Shown here: one piece after another, positions 1 to 11,732 of the stretch
Layout of the letters: each line of letters opens with the position of its first letter
Position numbering within the stretch: position 1 is the first letter of the stretch
NCBI GenBank assembly: GCA_016748015.1
Contig: JAAOMT010000630.1
Coordinates: forward strand, 119,357-183,356
Length of the DNA: 64,000 bases
Reading direction: 5' to 3'
Source of the DNA: Geosiphon pyriformis
Taxonomy: Eukaryota; Glomeromycota; Glomeromycetes; Archaeosporales; Geosiphonaceae
Notes under the pieces: generated by a model
What the model was told of the DNA's origin: nothing
Seen by the model: only the letters and a program-made list of their open reading frames with translations
Databases searched by the model: none
Position numbers and translations under genes: made by a program

Positions 1-721
1 ATTCTTTAATTCTTGATTGTTGTGTGTGTTTATGTACTCCTTCTCAGAGGCTGAACTGAAATCTACCCACTGTCTGGGGTCTTCTCTGAGGCTATCCTTG
101 CAATTGCCTGATGTGTTTCTCTAATCTAGAAACACAGAATGTTAATGGTCTTTAGCGCTTTTCTAATTCTCACAATAAAGCTTTTATCAATTAGTAATAA
201 CGTGAATAATCTTGATCAAGGATTATTCTTCCAAGGGATTCAGTTGATGAATGATAGTTTCTTTCAATAAATAATACAAGTAGGTTTCTTAATATTTTGG
301 GTTGTGATAGTTCAGTTTTAAATATTCTTTTTCATTTCTTTTTGATTTTAAAGGTTTCTTGGGATATTTAATTTGAAAGTATGATTTAAAGTGGAGTTTG
401 TTGGATAAAATTGGATCTATTGCTTGATAAGTTATGATTTTTATTACTTGATTGATCCTTTCCCAATATTAAAACTACTGTATATATACATGTTTGTAGT
501 TCTACGAGAAAATACTTTCTTTTTGATATTTCAACCTAGTGCTTGCTGCTATCACCAGTTGGTGTTGGCTGCTATTGTGAACTGGTGCTTGCCACTATCG
601 CGAGATGGTGTTTGCTACTATGTTAATCATTACCTTTCTAAGATTATTACTGTGCTATATTATGATTGAATAGTTTGTATTATTTTTATGATTCTTTTTG
701 CTAAATTCTTAAACTGTAACA
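1..721 (-). repeat. LTR, family B, cut by window edge
   Basis: Long terminal repeat read on the minus strand. Its 5' end is at 721 with the terminal motif TGTTACAG, and the rest continues left out of the window. The middle part (about 40-150) closely matches the second family-B LTR at 32827-33645, including shared stretches around the 'ctaatctagaaacac' block. The right border falls abruptly inside the reverse transcriptase gene of element A, directly after its YLDD motif, so this LTR marks an insertion into or junction with element A. Whether it is a solo LTR or the end of a whole element cannot be decided here. Confidence 0.8.
538..629 (-). repeat. 23-bp tandem array x4 inside LTR B
   Basis: Four consecutive 23-bp units start at 538, 561, 584 and 607. 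Each reads roughly RGTGYTTGCTGCTATTG followed by six variable bases. The same 23-bp array with four units is at 33465-33556 in the other family-B LTR. It lies about 90-185 nt from the LTR 5' end, where U3 enhancers usually sit. Confidence 0.8.
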
Positions 722-1341
722 GTGTCATCCAAGTATACAATTACTAATTTCCATAGCAGTTTAGTATAAACAATTTTCATCAGCTGTTAAAATGTGGCTA
801 GAGCATTTATTAAGCCAAATGGCATAATCTTGAATTCGAAGTTCCCTTCTTATGTTGTAAAAGCCATCTTCTCTTTATCTTCTGGTTTCATGGCTATCTG
901 CCAGTAACTATTGTCTAAGTCTAATATTAAAAACCATTTTTTTCCTTCAAAAGCATCGAACAATTCTTGGATTTTTGGAGTCAAATAGCTATCTCTTTTG
1001 GTTACTCTATTTAGTTTCCTGTAATCCACACAAAAGCAGATTTTCCCATTTTTTTTATAGACTTGTACCACTGGTGATGACCATGGGCTCATTGATAACT
1101 AAATTAGCTTATTGTCAAGCATCCAATTGATTTCTTGACAAATAATCTCATGACTGGCTGGTAATACTTTATATACTCTTTGTTTAATTGGCATTGCATT
1201 TCCAGTCTTAATCTGGTGCTGAATTATGTCTGTTCTGTTAAATTTATTTTCACTGGCAAAGATGTCATTAAAGTTGTTGAGTAATATTTTGAGTTGCATC
1301 TGTTGAAGTGGGTCCAAGTTTCCTAAGTTCATTTGATCCAA
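722..1341 (-). pseudogene. Element A reverse transcriptase, N-terminal part
   Basis: Translation on the minus strand gives the Ty3 RT series: a pre-RT region with PASHEIICQEINWML, then SSPVVQVYKKNGKICFCVDY, RKLNRVT, the first catalytic block LILDLDNSYWQI, MPFGLINALATF, and finally VYLDD at about 740. The catalytic YLDD is intact, but the domain ends there, joined to the LTR at 721. At least two in-frame stops (TAA) sit at positions where Gln is expected, one just after AFTT and one after ATF. It cannot encode a working polymerase. Confidence 0.85.
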
Positions 1342-1371
1342 CTGTTCTGGCTGGAACAGATAATATTCTTC

Positions 1372-2165
1372 TCATCCATATATTGTTTGAAATATAATAT
1401 CTACATATTTACACAGTTGTGGAAAATCTGAAATGGTGTTTGGCAATTGGTCTTTAATTTTGGTGGTTAGATATCCAATGATAGTTCCTTCTGATATCTT
1501 GATGACATTTCCCATGTTGTTGTAAATGGGAATTTTGATATGACTGTAGTTTTTGGCTAATATGTATAGATTGACTAATCCAATCTCTTTTGATTCACAA
1601 AGTGTTGCTTCTGTCTCAAAAATCTGAACTTGATCTTTTACTTTTCTCTCTATAATTACCATGTACTGGTCATATGGTGGGATGAAAATTGGTTGACAGA
1701 TAGAGATAATTTCTTCCTTGTTAATAACTTCTTTCTCTGCCATATTAACTGGTACATTTATTCTACCTATTGATTCGAAACTCTGTATTCCTCTAGCTGT
1801 AATCCTTAATTCCTCCCTGTTTTCTATTGACACTAATTGAGCTATTTTTACCAGAGGTAGGAATATTGCCTGTGCTATCTTTTCATTTGGCTCTATAATA
1901 TAGGCCTTTTCAGAGTTATTCTGTAGTATTGCAATAATGTTTTTTACATATCCTGCATTATTATCCCTCCTCTAATGTTGATTCTTTTTTTTGCTAAACT
2001 ATTTCTAGATGCCAGTTAAATTATTGTTGTTGCTTGGATTTTTAGTGCTATTTTAATATCAATACATGTGTGCAAATGTGGTTCCAATTTAATGGCATTC
2101 TTTCCTGGATATCTCAGATCAAATCCAGCATTAGCATTATGCACACATTCTGGCATAATACTTTT
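1372..2165 (-). pseudogene. Element A dUTPase-like domain and downstream pol linker
   Basis: Motif 1 of trimeric dUTPases is visible near 2095-2140 (NANAGFDLRYPG; the family has Asp before AGFDL). A degraded motif 3 (INIRGGI followed by a one-base frameshift and AGY) lies near 1950-1985. A weak motif 5 (ARGIQSFESIGR, where the family has RGxxGFGSTG) lies near 1765-1800. A linker of about 130 residues of unknown function follows, leading to the RT. Such enzymes hydrolyse dUTP to dUMP, and in retroelements they are thought to limit uracil in cDNA. This copy is dead: it has a frameshift and lost glycines. Confidence 0.7.
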
Positions 2166-2180
2166 ATCATTATTGGTAAA

Positions 2181-3060
2181 TCATTTCAGCTCTTGTTTCT
2201 TGATAAGATCAGAAAGTGTGATGTATGTTTTGGGGTTTGTATCAGAATATGAATTGTTGCTATTTTTGTTGCCATTTTGAACAGGGCTAAAACTGTTATT
2301 TTTGTTGTTATCATTGTTAGAGTTTGAATTGGAGTTGAAATTTGATTCTGATTCTGATGTGCAGCTCTTGATTGGTTTATCTTCCTCTGGAATCATGTAG
2401 ATTATGCGTGGTGGTAGATTGTAAATAAGGTTACACTTATTACAATATTAGAAGTCATATGGAATTAGGCAGTATTGACACAGTTGAGTGTTCAGCTGCT
2501 CTAAGCATTGCTCTTGTTCTTCTTGGGTGAGTGCTAATTCTTGGTAGTATTCATAGAATTGTTCTGAATCCAGTAGATTTATGACTGGTTCTGGGTCCCA
2601 GTCAAGTTCTATAGATTCTGGAAGATTATTTTTTATTATTCTGATTTTCTCTGACATCACACCTTTGATTTTGGCAAGTGCTATTTGCCATATTTTGTCA
2701 TTATTGTGTGGACAATTGTCCAGGTGTTTTACTGTTCTTTGTTAGATGGCTTCTATTGGTATTTATTTTCTAATTCAGTTACTTATTAGAATCATGTATT
2801 GACACAATTTATTACATGTTTCTCTTTGCCCAGAAATGTCATTCCACATTTTTTCATTTAGAAAAGTTTTTTCACAAGCCAAACATGATTTGTTATCCCA
2901 TTTTCCAGCTCATTTTGGTCTTCCAAAGCATTTAATAATGCATGAACAGCAATAAAACTTAGTTGCTGTTTGGTATTCCTCATTGTTACCATAGTATGTG
3001 CCTATTGTCGACAATTTCTTGTCACAATCAATGCATATTAGCTTGAGTTAACAGTAATTG
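2181..3060 (-). pseudogene. Element A cysteine-rich linker between protease and dUTPase
   Basis: Degraded coding region containing paired cysteines that suggest zinc modules: CQYC and CNKC about ten residues apart near 2430-2490, and CCSC...CLAC further upstream near 2850-2960. The same arrangement occurs in element E (26220-26760), so it is a conserved part of this pol polyprotein. I do not recognise a named domain. A Ser/Asn-rich stretch (2181-2396) precedes the dUTPase motif 1. Confidence 0.5.
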
Positions 3061-3224
3061 GTTTATGGTTGTGGTGCCAAATATGAAATATACATAGAGT
3101 TGGGGTCTTGTGTGTTTTTACTTTCCCTTTCTTTCCCTTTTCTCTTTTCTTCTTAGATCCAAATTGGTGGTAACTTGCTTTGATCATTGTTATTCCACAA
3201 TAATTGATCAGTGTTTCAGATAAG

Positions 3225-3258
<34 letters not shown>

Positions 3259-3499
3259 GGTTGTTCTATAAAGATATTGGTGACAGCTTGTTGTGATCTT
3301 TGTTAGCCCAAGAAACTTGATAAGCTTCCCAAATGAGTTTAGTTTTCTTTTCTTCTAGTTTGATTAGTAGTTGCATAGTGGTTGGTTTAAAGTTGCCACA
3401 AGAAGCTGGTACTCTCATATGTTGGCTGTTCTGGCTTAGCTGGAGTTCTTGGGTGGTCCAATTGAGTACTACATTGGTTTTGAACAGCCAGTCATTACT

Positions 3500-3912
3500 A
3501 ATAAGTGCTTGGTATTAGGTGGCTTCCATGACTAGTATCTTGATTGGTACTATAAGATCATTGACTCTGATGGGGAAGTTGTCAATTTTGCCAATTGGAG
3601 TTTTAGTTGCTCTATCTGTCATAATGATTTTTGCACTGGCAGCCCAATTAACTCAGTGACTTAATTGATCCATGAGTTGTTTTGTGATGATGCTGCCAGC
3701 AGATCTATTATTGAGGATCAGTTTGATAAAGTGGCCATCAACTTTGGCATCAGTGTACATTACAGTGATGAGTTTTTCTTCAAGTGCAGCTCCATTAAAC
3801 AAAAGGGTTTCTGATGGTTTTTTCATTTCAAAAGGAAATATAGCTGCAAGTAACTTGTTTTTTATAATGGTGGCTGGTAAAATGTTGCTAATAAGTGGTT
3901 TATTTTAATTGG
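3500..3912 (-). pseudogene. Element A aspartic protease remnant
   Basis: The minus strand reads LILNNRSAGSIITKQLMDQL around 3665-3720. In retropepsins this block is the active site LILDSGxxxS. Here the catalytic triad D-S-G is replaced by N-N-R (codons AAT AAT AGA at 3704-3712). Each change is explicable by a G-to-A transition from GAT AGT GGA. The enzyme would be inactive. Confidence 0.7.
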
Positions 3913-4349
3913 ATTCCATTTTGCTAGATGAGGCATTTTCTGGAGTTACTAGAAAGCTTAAATAGTTCTGAGAACTTGGGTTTTATGTGTACCTGGTTCT
4001 CAAACTCTGCTGGCAGAATTCCGATAACTGGTTTGAGAAGCTAAAGATTGATTGGTAGACAACTATTACTGATCTCCAGTTTTGGGTAACCCTTGATCTA
4101 GGATTCCCTAATGTCATTTGAGCTGAGTTTAATGACAGTATTGAAATTTGTTGGAGTTGATAGATTATGGGTGTTGCTGATTGATATATTGGAGATGAAT
4201 ATAATTGCTGCATTATTGGTGCTTGATATATTGATAGAGTTATTTGGGCATAAGGTGATTAATATTGGTAAGGCTCTTGTGATTGATTACTAATGTAATT
4301 CTGAGTTTGGATTCAGTGATCAGAGTTTTAATACTGATGGCCTGATTGT

Positions 4350-6127
4350 TGTTTACTTAACCATTTATGGCATTCAAACTGTAAATGTTTTTGTTTACCA
4401 CAATAGTGACATGTATGCATTTTCTGCTGCCACTGTTGATTGGTTGAGGATGCTGCTGGACACAACTGATTTTGGAAGCAATTTTTGTTTCCCTGATTGT
4501 TATGTTATTGTGGAGATTAATAAATGGCTTGATTGGTGTTAACTAAGTATCTCTCTAATTTTTGATTGATTAATTCACTGAATTGCTTCAATTTGAAGTC
4601 TAAGTCAGATAATCCATTTATTACTAGATTTACTGCTTAGAAGTGATTGGTTTTTAATTCAATGGTCTCAAAATCTCTGGCATTAGTAACTGCAGCTTGA
4701 AGATTTGTTGGGTGTAATAGATGTACACATTGGAGGATGCTACTGTGCAAGTCTTTAATAAATTGATTCAAAATCTGGACTGCAGTGAAATAATTAGCAT
4801 CGATGACTTGTATTTGGCACAGATTTCGATGAAACCATTCCAAGTAAGTAGTGACTGCTTTAGTATCTCCCTGTTTAATGGTAATAAAGGTATTGGCCAA
4901 GTGATTAATACTGTTGCTATTACTAAAATATCTTAAAAATTCCAATTTAAATGAATCAAATATTTGGGGTTTCTGAGCTAGACTATAATACCACGAGTTG
5001 GTGACATCTTAAAGAAAATAGAGGATTGCTTGAAAGGCTTTGGTATTATCCCAGTTATTGGTAGTAATGGGTTTGGTAATGTTATTAATCCATGTTTGGA
5101 CGTCATCTTCTTCACTAGAAAATTTTTCTAGTTTTGCAATGAGTGTATATGCCATTTGTGTAATCAATTGTTGTTGGGCTGGTAGTAGTTGAAGTTGTTG
5201 TTGCAGCTGTTGAAGTGGTTATTGTGGTTGTTGAGGTGGTTGAATTGGTTATTGAATAGGTTGTTGAAGCGGCTGCTGTTAAATTGGTTCAATAATCAGT
5301 TCAATGAGTGGCTAATTAATGACAATTACTAGAGGTAAGTTTTGCTAATTAATTGTTTTGGAGTTTGGATTGTTTTGAGTTTGCTGGGTTTGAATGTTCA
5401 GAGTTTCAACTTCAGGATTTTCTAGAATTGGGTTTTGGTAAGTAACTTTTTGATTCTCACTTTTTTTTTCTTCTGATTCTATTACTTCTCACAGACTTGC
5501 AATTTCAAAATCTGGTTGAGATAGCAGTAATCAAAATTCTGATGGCATTAGTAATCACAATTTAAATCCTTTAAAATATTCATCATATAGTCTTAATAAC
5601 TTTGCTTTTCTTTGTTTACTTTGAAATAGAAATTGTCCAAAGATTGATGTTATGTTTAATGTGGATGCATCTGCTGAGGAGATATTGATAGCATTTCCTG
5701 ATGTATAATGGTATAATAGATTGGTTGGTAATTCAACTCTGGTTTTTTTTCAAGTGAGTGGTTGTATTTTTTTGGGTGTTACTGCTGGTGTTTGCAATTT
5801 TTCTTTGTCTTTGTCTGCATAGGTGATGAGGAATTGTTGTTGGGTGTAATTTTCAATAATTTAATTGATTTCCTCAATGATTGGTGTGAAACTGTAGTTT
5901 TTTGGTAAACTGGTATGTTGAAATAATTCTGTATAGAAATTTTCCCTTGCAGATTCAATGTTAACTGTTTCTCCTAAGCAGTTTGTGATTTTATTGTTGA
6001 CATAAAAGTTGAAGGCTGATTCTGCTGGAAAATGGTTATTGTTTAATCTTAACTGTTGGCTGTACTGTTGAAACAAAAATTTGGTAAATTCTAAATGGTT
6101 GGTTCCTATGATTTCTGATTCTGCCAC
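4350..6127 (-). pseudogene. Element A gag
   Basis: The N-terminal part (5861-6127) starts MAESEIIGTNHLEF and is followed by Gln/Asn-rich sequence. The capsid-like core is best preserved at 4637-4945 (HLANTFITIKQGD, VQILNQFIKDL). A CX2CX4HX4C zinc knuckle (CHYCGKQKHLQFEC) lies at about 4364-4420. Several stops break the frame. Gag forms the virus-like particle and binds RNA in intact elements. The start was chosen because it follows the PBS-like site by about 55 nt. Confidence 0.75.
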
Positions 6128-6189
6128 TTTTGGATGATTGTTGTTGGTGCTGGTTTTCTGTAAGATTATACTTCACAAAAAACACCAAA

Positions 6190-7065
6190 TATTACAAGTA
6201 ATTATTTGGGGTTTCAAATCAAATAACAAATCTGTAACTTGGTGCTCAAAAGCTATTTACATTGATGGTGATCTGAAAGTATTGTAATCTGAAGGTGTTA
6301 TTATTTGAAGATTTTGGTTGAGTCTTTTGTATAATAGACAAAGATTTATTTGTTGTCTTTTTAATAGCCTTCCAGAATTGCAATTCCATCAAATTTCTTT
6401 CTTAGTGTGATGGCCAGTAATTTGGCAGAGATGCCTTTCTGATAAGCTATTCTTAAAATCTCAATGTTATACTCTTTCTTTGAAGTCTTTTACCAGGCTA
6501 TCCTTGACATCAATAATTCTGTGCTTTTCTTTTTAATCAATTAGTAAAACAAAAAAAATAAAAAAAAATAAAAAAAATAAAAAAAATAAAAAAATAAGCC
6601 AAGACAATAAAAGTTAGTATCCTGTTAATAGCCATAATTAAGAGCTATTGTTCCAATGTGATTAAGTATCAATTGTTATCAATATAAAATGTTAAAAGTG
6701 GAGAGAAAATTTGAGATAGTAAATAATTATTTATTTGATATTTTTAATGTAGAAGATTGCTTAGATTAAATCTAAACTAAGAGGTCTGTTTTTTCTACTT
6801 CTAATGCTACCAATATATATATATAATTGAAATTCCTCAATTCCTTAATTTTTTACATTAGGAATCCTGAAATTCCTGAAATTCTGCAATTCCTTTGAGA
6901 AAAATTTTGGAATTCTGAAATCCTGCAATTCTTTGTACAAGAATCCTGAAATTTCTGGAATTCTGCAATTCTTTTGAGAAAAATCCTGAGATTCCATATT
7001 TACTATGGTTACTTCTAATTAGCTAATTTATATGCTAATATACTTTCTATATTCTATGAGTAACA
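6190..7065 (-). repeat. LTR, family A, 5' LTR of element A
   Basis: On the minus strand this LTR begins TGTTACTC at 7065 and ends CTTGTAATA at 6190, followed directly by TTTGGTG, which is a PBS-like junction. An inverted second copy is at 9330-10175. It contains an A-rich microsatellite (about 6545-6598) and a 40-bp tandem array. About 876 bp. Confidence 0.8.
6869..6987 (-). repeat. About 40-bp tandem array x3 inside LTR A
   Basis: Three units begin at 6869, 6909 and 6948, each built around GAAATTCCTGAAATTCTGCAAT with a T/A-rich end. A partial unit flanks each side. The inverted LTR carries the matching array at about 9400-9530. It occupies about 80-200 nt from the LTR 5' end. Confidence 0.75.
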
Positions 7066-9329
7066 ACACTTTTTTGATTTTTACTTGTAGATTTTTTGGT
7101 ATTTAATTGGAATTTTCTCTATTAAAAATATTTTTTTTACCATAATCAATACTAATTTTCTCTATTAAATATTTTTTTTTATATTAATACTATTAGATTT
7201 AATAATATTACCAGTTTTGAAGCCCTAAAAATAATCAGTCAAAGCTTTAGTAAAAATTATCTTGCTATTAATATTGTTTTTTAAAACATTACTTCTTCTT
7301 TTCTTCTTAGAAAAAATTTGTTTGCTATTATTATTAAAACTAAGATTCTTAACAAACTTTTTTATAACAGCTATACTAAGATCAACAATAATTATATAGT
7401 CAAATAGAAAAGATTTAGATTTATTATACTGAATAATTAAAAATTTTTTTACAAAATAGTACTTTTTGATAGATTTTTTTGATATAAAAAAAAAAGTTCT
7501 TATAATTTTTTTGGTTATATTAATATTTAAAACTTAAATATATTAATTATAAAAAAAAGTTGTTTATACAAACATTAAAATTTTATTATTAATTATGTAT
7601 TTTAAAAAGATTTAGATAACCAAAAAAATAAAATAAATAGAATAATAAATTATATTTTATTTATATAAATTTTTATTAATAAAAAAATATACAATAAATT
7701 GTGTTAATATACAATATTAATTTATAATTAGATATTTAAAAAAATTTTAATTTATATTATATATAATTAAGCTTTTGTTAAATTAAATAATTATATATAT
7801 AATAAAAACAAAATTAAAAAAATAGCCATAATAAAAATTAATAATATTATATTAGTATAAAGCTTTATAATTAAAAATATATTTATTAATAATTCAAATA
7901 AAAATTTACTTTTTATATTACTTAATAATTTAATTTAATAAATACTATTAATTATTAATAAAAAAAACAAATTTATTAGCTAAATATTTAATTATATAAA
8001 TATTGTTTAATTTTTTATCAATTTAAATATTTTAACAAATACAATTTTATTTATAATTTAATATTATGTATTATTATTTATAAAATAATAAAAATAATTA
8101 AAAAATAATATAACATAAATTAACTAATTATATATTAAAAGTTATCAGATAATATAATACTAAAAATTTTAAAAATACTAGTAAAAATGCTAAAAATTTC
8201 AAAAATATTAAAAATCTTAATAATAATTTAAAAAAATATTAAAATTACTAAAGATTTCGAAAATTTCATATTGTAAAAATTTATGTATATATAATTATAG
8301 TTAAAATTCTAATTAAACTGAACTGAATTGAATTTTGAATGTTGTTTAAGTTCAACATTAAACTTTTTTAACAAATCTAAGTTTAATTCAAATTTGGTTT
8401 AAAGTTTATAAACTTATTTAAGTTTGATAGAATTAAAAAAAAATATAACTTGTATTACTTATTTATTAATTATTACTTTGTTTAATTACTATAATCAGTT
8501 AAAAAGATATATAAAATTATGCATATATAATAACTCTACTTTTTAACTTACCAAAATAAATTTATTGTCAGTATTATTTAATGTTACTAAAAATTCAAAA
8601 TTCGAAATAATAGAATTTGATAACCCAAATAGTTTAAATATTAATATATTTAGTAAACATAGTTTTCAAAGTGAAGTATGGAATTATTTTAATAAGTTTG
8701 AATGAATAAAAAAAAAACCAGCTAAATATACAGTTTTAAAATATGTGCATAAACCTATTTTTTTGTAAAACTATAAGTATTACTAAACTTTTATGGCATT
8801 ATTTAAAAACTTTTCACTAGACAGTATATATTACAATAAAAAAATATCATAAAAAAAAAACAAAATATTTAGAAAGATTATAAGTTAATTAATAAAATGT
8901 TTTAACAGATAAGATTGGTATTTTTTTATAATTTTTGGCCAATTAATTAGAAAACTGCTTTAGTTTTTTGTAGTAACTATTATTAACATTGATAATAAAA
9001 AACTTTATAACATAATTACTATTTGGCTTATTAACTGCCAATAATTATTTTTTATAATAGAAGATCCTAAAGTAATCGAAATATTTCAATATTTAAACCA
9101 TATTTTTTAATCTGTTTGTGCTAATGTAATTAAAAATTGAGTTAAAAAATTTTATGTTTTGGGTAGACAAAAATTAAAAATAAGCACTACTTTTATTATA
9201 AAATATTTTTTTTCTTTTATCTATACTTATAATATAATAGACATACTTAGATATTATTAAGTTCAAAATTTTTTTTACATTAAATCTTTAAATATTTCCC
9301 AATAATAAAGTCTTTGTTTTTATTATCAC
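7066..9329. other. AT-rich spacer between inverted LTRs, no gene
   Basis: About 2.26 kb of extremely AT-rich sequence with homopolymer A and T runs and no coding signal in either strand. It has no recognisable retroelement domain. It forms the loop between two head-to-head family-A LTRs. Confidence 0.75.
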
Positions 9330-10175
9330 TGTTACTCATAGAATATAGAAATTATATTAACATATAAATTAGCCAATCAAGAGTAGTCGTAGTAAATGTA
9401 GAATTCCAAGATTTTTCTTAAAGGAATTGCAGAATTCCAAAAATTTCAGGATTCTTGTACAAAGAATTGCAAGATTCCAGAATTCCAGAATTTTTCTTAA
9501 AAAAATTGCAAGATTCTTGGAGTAAAGAATTAAGGAATTGAGGAATCTCAATTATGTATATATATTAGTAGCATTAGAAGTAGAAAAAACAGACCTCTTA
9601 GTTTAGATTTGATCTAAGCAATCTTTCATATCACAAATATTAAATAAATAATTATTCATTATCTCTAATCCATTCTTCACTATCAACACTTCATGTTGAT
9701 AATAATTAATACTTAACCACACTGGAACAATAGCTTTTGATTACGGCTATTGATAAGATACTAACTTTTATTGTTTTGGTTTATTTCTTTATTTTCTTTT
9801 ATTTTTTTTATTTTTTTTATTTTTATTTTTATCTCTTTTGTTGTGTACTAATTGATTAAAGAATTAAAGTGCTGAGTTATTGACATCAAGGATTGCCTGG
9901 TAAAAGACCCCTACAAATGGGTAGAGCACATAAAAAAATTACAAATTACTTATCAGAGGAATACTGGCCATTAAGCTGAAAAAAAAAATTGACAGAATTG
10001 TAATTCTGGGAAGCTACAAATAAACAACTATTGAATCTCTGTTCATTATAAAAAGGATTCAACTAAAACTTTTAGATACAGCAACTTACAGATATTACCA
10101 ACAACATTAAATCAATTGAGCACCAAGTTACGAGTTTGTTATTTGATTTGAGACCCCAAATAATCACTTGTAACA
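9330..10175 (+). repeat. Lone LTR, family A, inverted relative to 6190-7065
   Basis: Reads TGTTACTC at 9330 and CTTGTAACA at 10175 on the plus strand, and it is the reverse complement of the 6190-7065 LTR over its whole length with scattered substitutions. No PBS, gag or pol follows it. The flanking five bases (atcac left, ttact right) do not form a target-site duplication. Best read as a solo LTR or the remnant of a rearranged element. Confidence 0.75.
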
Positions 10176-11635
10176 TTACTTATTATATCAATAATAATTA
10201 AAACTTTCAACAAACAATAATTGATTTTGAATTAATAAGTGAACAATATAATGAAATAAATATTGCAAATAGATTTTTTAAAGTATTAGAAGATTATAAA
10301 ATTACATCAAAGATACATATATATATTTTTATATAAATTTGAGTTAGTTAATAACCAATAATAAGATTGGCATACTATGTAACATATTAGTATTATTTAA
10401 AGCTTAGAGTTATCATAATGCTTATATTATTAAAAATTATGTTTTCTTAATGTTGGTTTAAGTTGGTTTTTATTATTGCTCAGAGCTGAATTTTTGGCAT
10501 TAGCATTATTTAAAGCTTAGAGTTACTATAATGCCCATATTATCAAAAATTGCATTTTTTTAACATTAATTTAAGTGGTTTTTATTATTGTTTTAAGCCA
10601 AATTTTTAGCCAAAAAAATTAAAAAAAAAGTTTAAAAAAGAGTTATACTTATTCTTTTTTTATACAAATTTACTATTAATTTTATTAATTATAATCTAAT
10701 TTTTTTTAACAGCTTCTTACTATTACTCTTAATAATACTGCAAATAATAATACTTTCATAGAAGAGTTAAAAAAAATCAAAAGAAGAAAACATTTAATGG
10801 AACTCAAAAATTTTTGATTTTGATGTTTTGATTATATTTTAAACTTGGCAGTACATATGGCTTTAAATAAAATAAAAAATAATGTTTCCAAGATATTTGT
10901 TAAAAACCCAAACCAAATATATTTACCTGAAATTTTCTTAATATAAACTTTGTATAAATTAAAGATTGGAGAACTTAACTTTGCAATTTATATTTTATCT
11001 CAACATTTTGAGCTTCTTAAACATATTTTTAATACATGTCAAATTAAATACCATAAACTTATAATACAGATACAAATTTTAATTTGAAATAATTTGAATA
11101 AATTTTAATAATGTTAAAATTTCACTTTTTTACAAAAATAAATTTAAAAATAGCATTAAAATTTTAACAATTATAATACAATTAATATTAAGATTTAGTT
11201 TAATAAAAAAAATTAGGACAAAAAATAATAATTAATATAAATATATATAAAACATTATTATTATAATACAAAAAAATTTATAAAAAATTTATAAAATTAA
11301 ATCAAAAAAAAATATCACAAATTATATTGTTTTAATTAAAATAATTTAATTAAGTTTAATAAAAACAAAAAAAAACTTAAAAATTACAGTAAAAAAATAA
11401 ATAAATTTGAATCTACCAAAAAAATTAATATATAAATAAATATAACAAAAATATTTTTAATTAAAAAAAATTATCTTTATTAATTAAATTGTTTCAATTG
11501 TATTATATAATTACTATTTACTAAAAATATTCAGAAAAATCAAAAACCAATTTTAAATTTTTAAGACAGAATTAGCAATTTGTTAATTTAAATTTATTAT
11601 TATTACTAATAAATATTAATTAAAGATTACAAAAA
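10176..11635. other. AT-rich spacer, no gene; contains a 113-bp tandem duplication
   Basis: About 1.4 kb without coding signal. Two direct copies of a 113-bp segment lie back to back at about 10386-10498 and 10499-10611, starting ATTAGTATTATTTAAAGC and ATTAGCATTATTTAAAGC. The copies differ at roughly one base in seven, so the duplication is old. Confidence 0.65.
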
Positions 11636-11732
11636 ACTTCTTTCTCTTGTTTATTCCAAATTCCCAAAAAAGAGCCAAAAATTTTTCTAAAAGAAGTTTT
11701 TCATTATTTAGCATGATAAATCCAAACTGTTT

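Larger units (their letters stand above)
722..6189 (-). mobile_element. Element A: Ty3-like LTR retrotransposon body, truncated
   Basis: Decayed Ty3/gypsy-type internal region on the minus strand. In order from 6189 leftwards it holds a PBS-like TTTGGTG immediately after the LTR, gag with a CCHC knuckle, protease, a cysteine-rich linker, dUTPase and reverse transcriptase. It stops inside the RT at 722, where a family-B LTR begins, so RNase H, integrase and its own 3' LTR are missing. Stops and frameshifts interrupt every domain. A run of 27 or so T residues lies near 3232-3258. Intervals between the listed subdomains (for example 3060-3330 and 5150-5860) contain only degraded Gln/Asn-rich gag-like or linker sequence. 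Confidence 0.85.

Noticed and set aside
3232-3258. Poly-T run as a LINE tail on the minus strand
   Set aside because: It lies inside element A between protease and gag-related sequence, with no LINE 3' UTR next to it. Simple homopolymer expansion is enough.
7066-9329. Centromere-like or mitochondrial insert
   Set aside because: Only high AT content supports it. No satellite period, no mitochondrial genes and no tRNA are seen.
6190-10175. DNA transposon with 0.9-kb terminal inverted repeats
   Set aside because: The arms carry LTR ends (TGTTAC...GTAACA), a U3 array, and one has a PBS and gag next to it. No transposase is seen in the loop and there is no target-site duplication.
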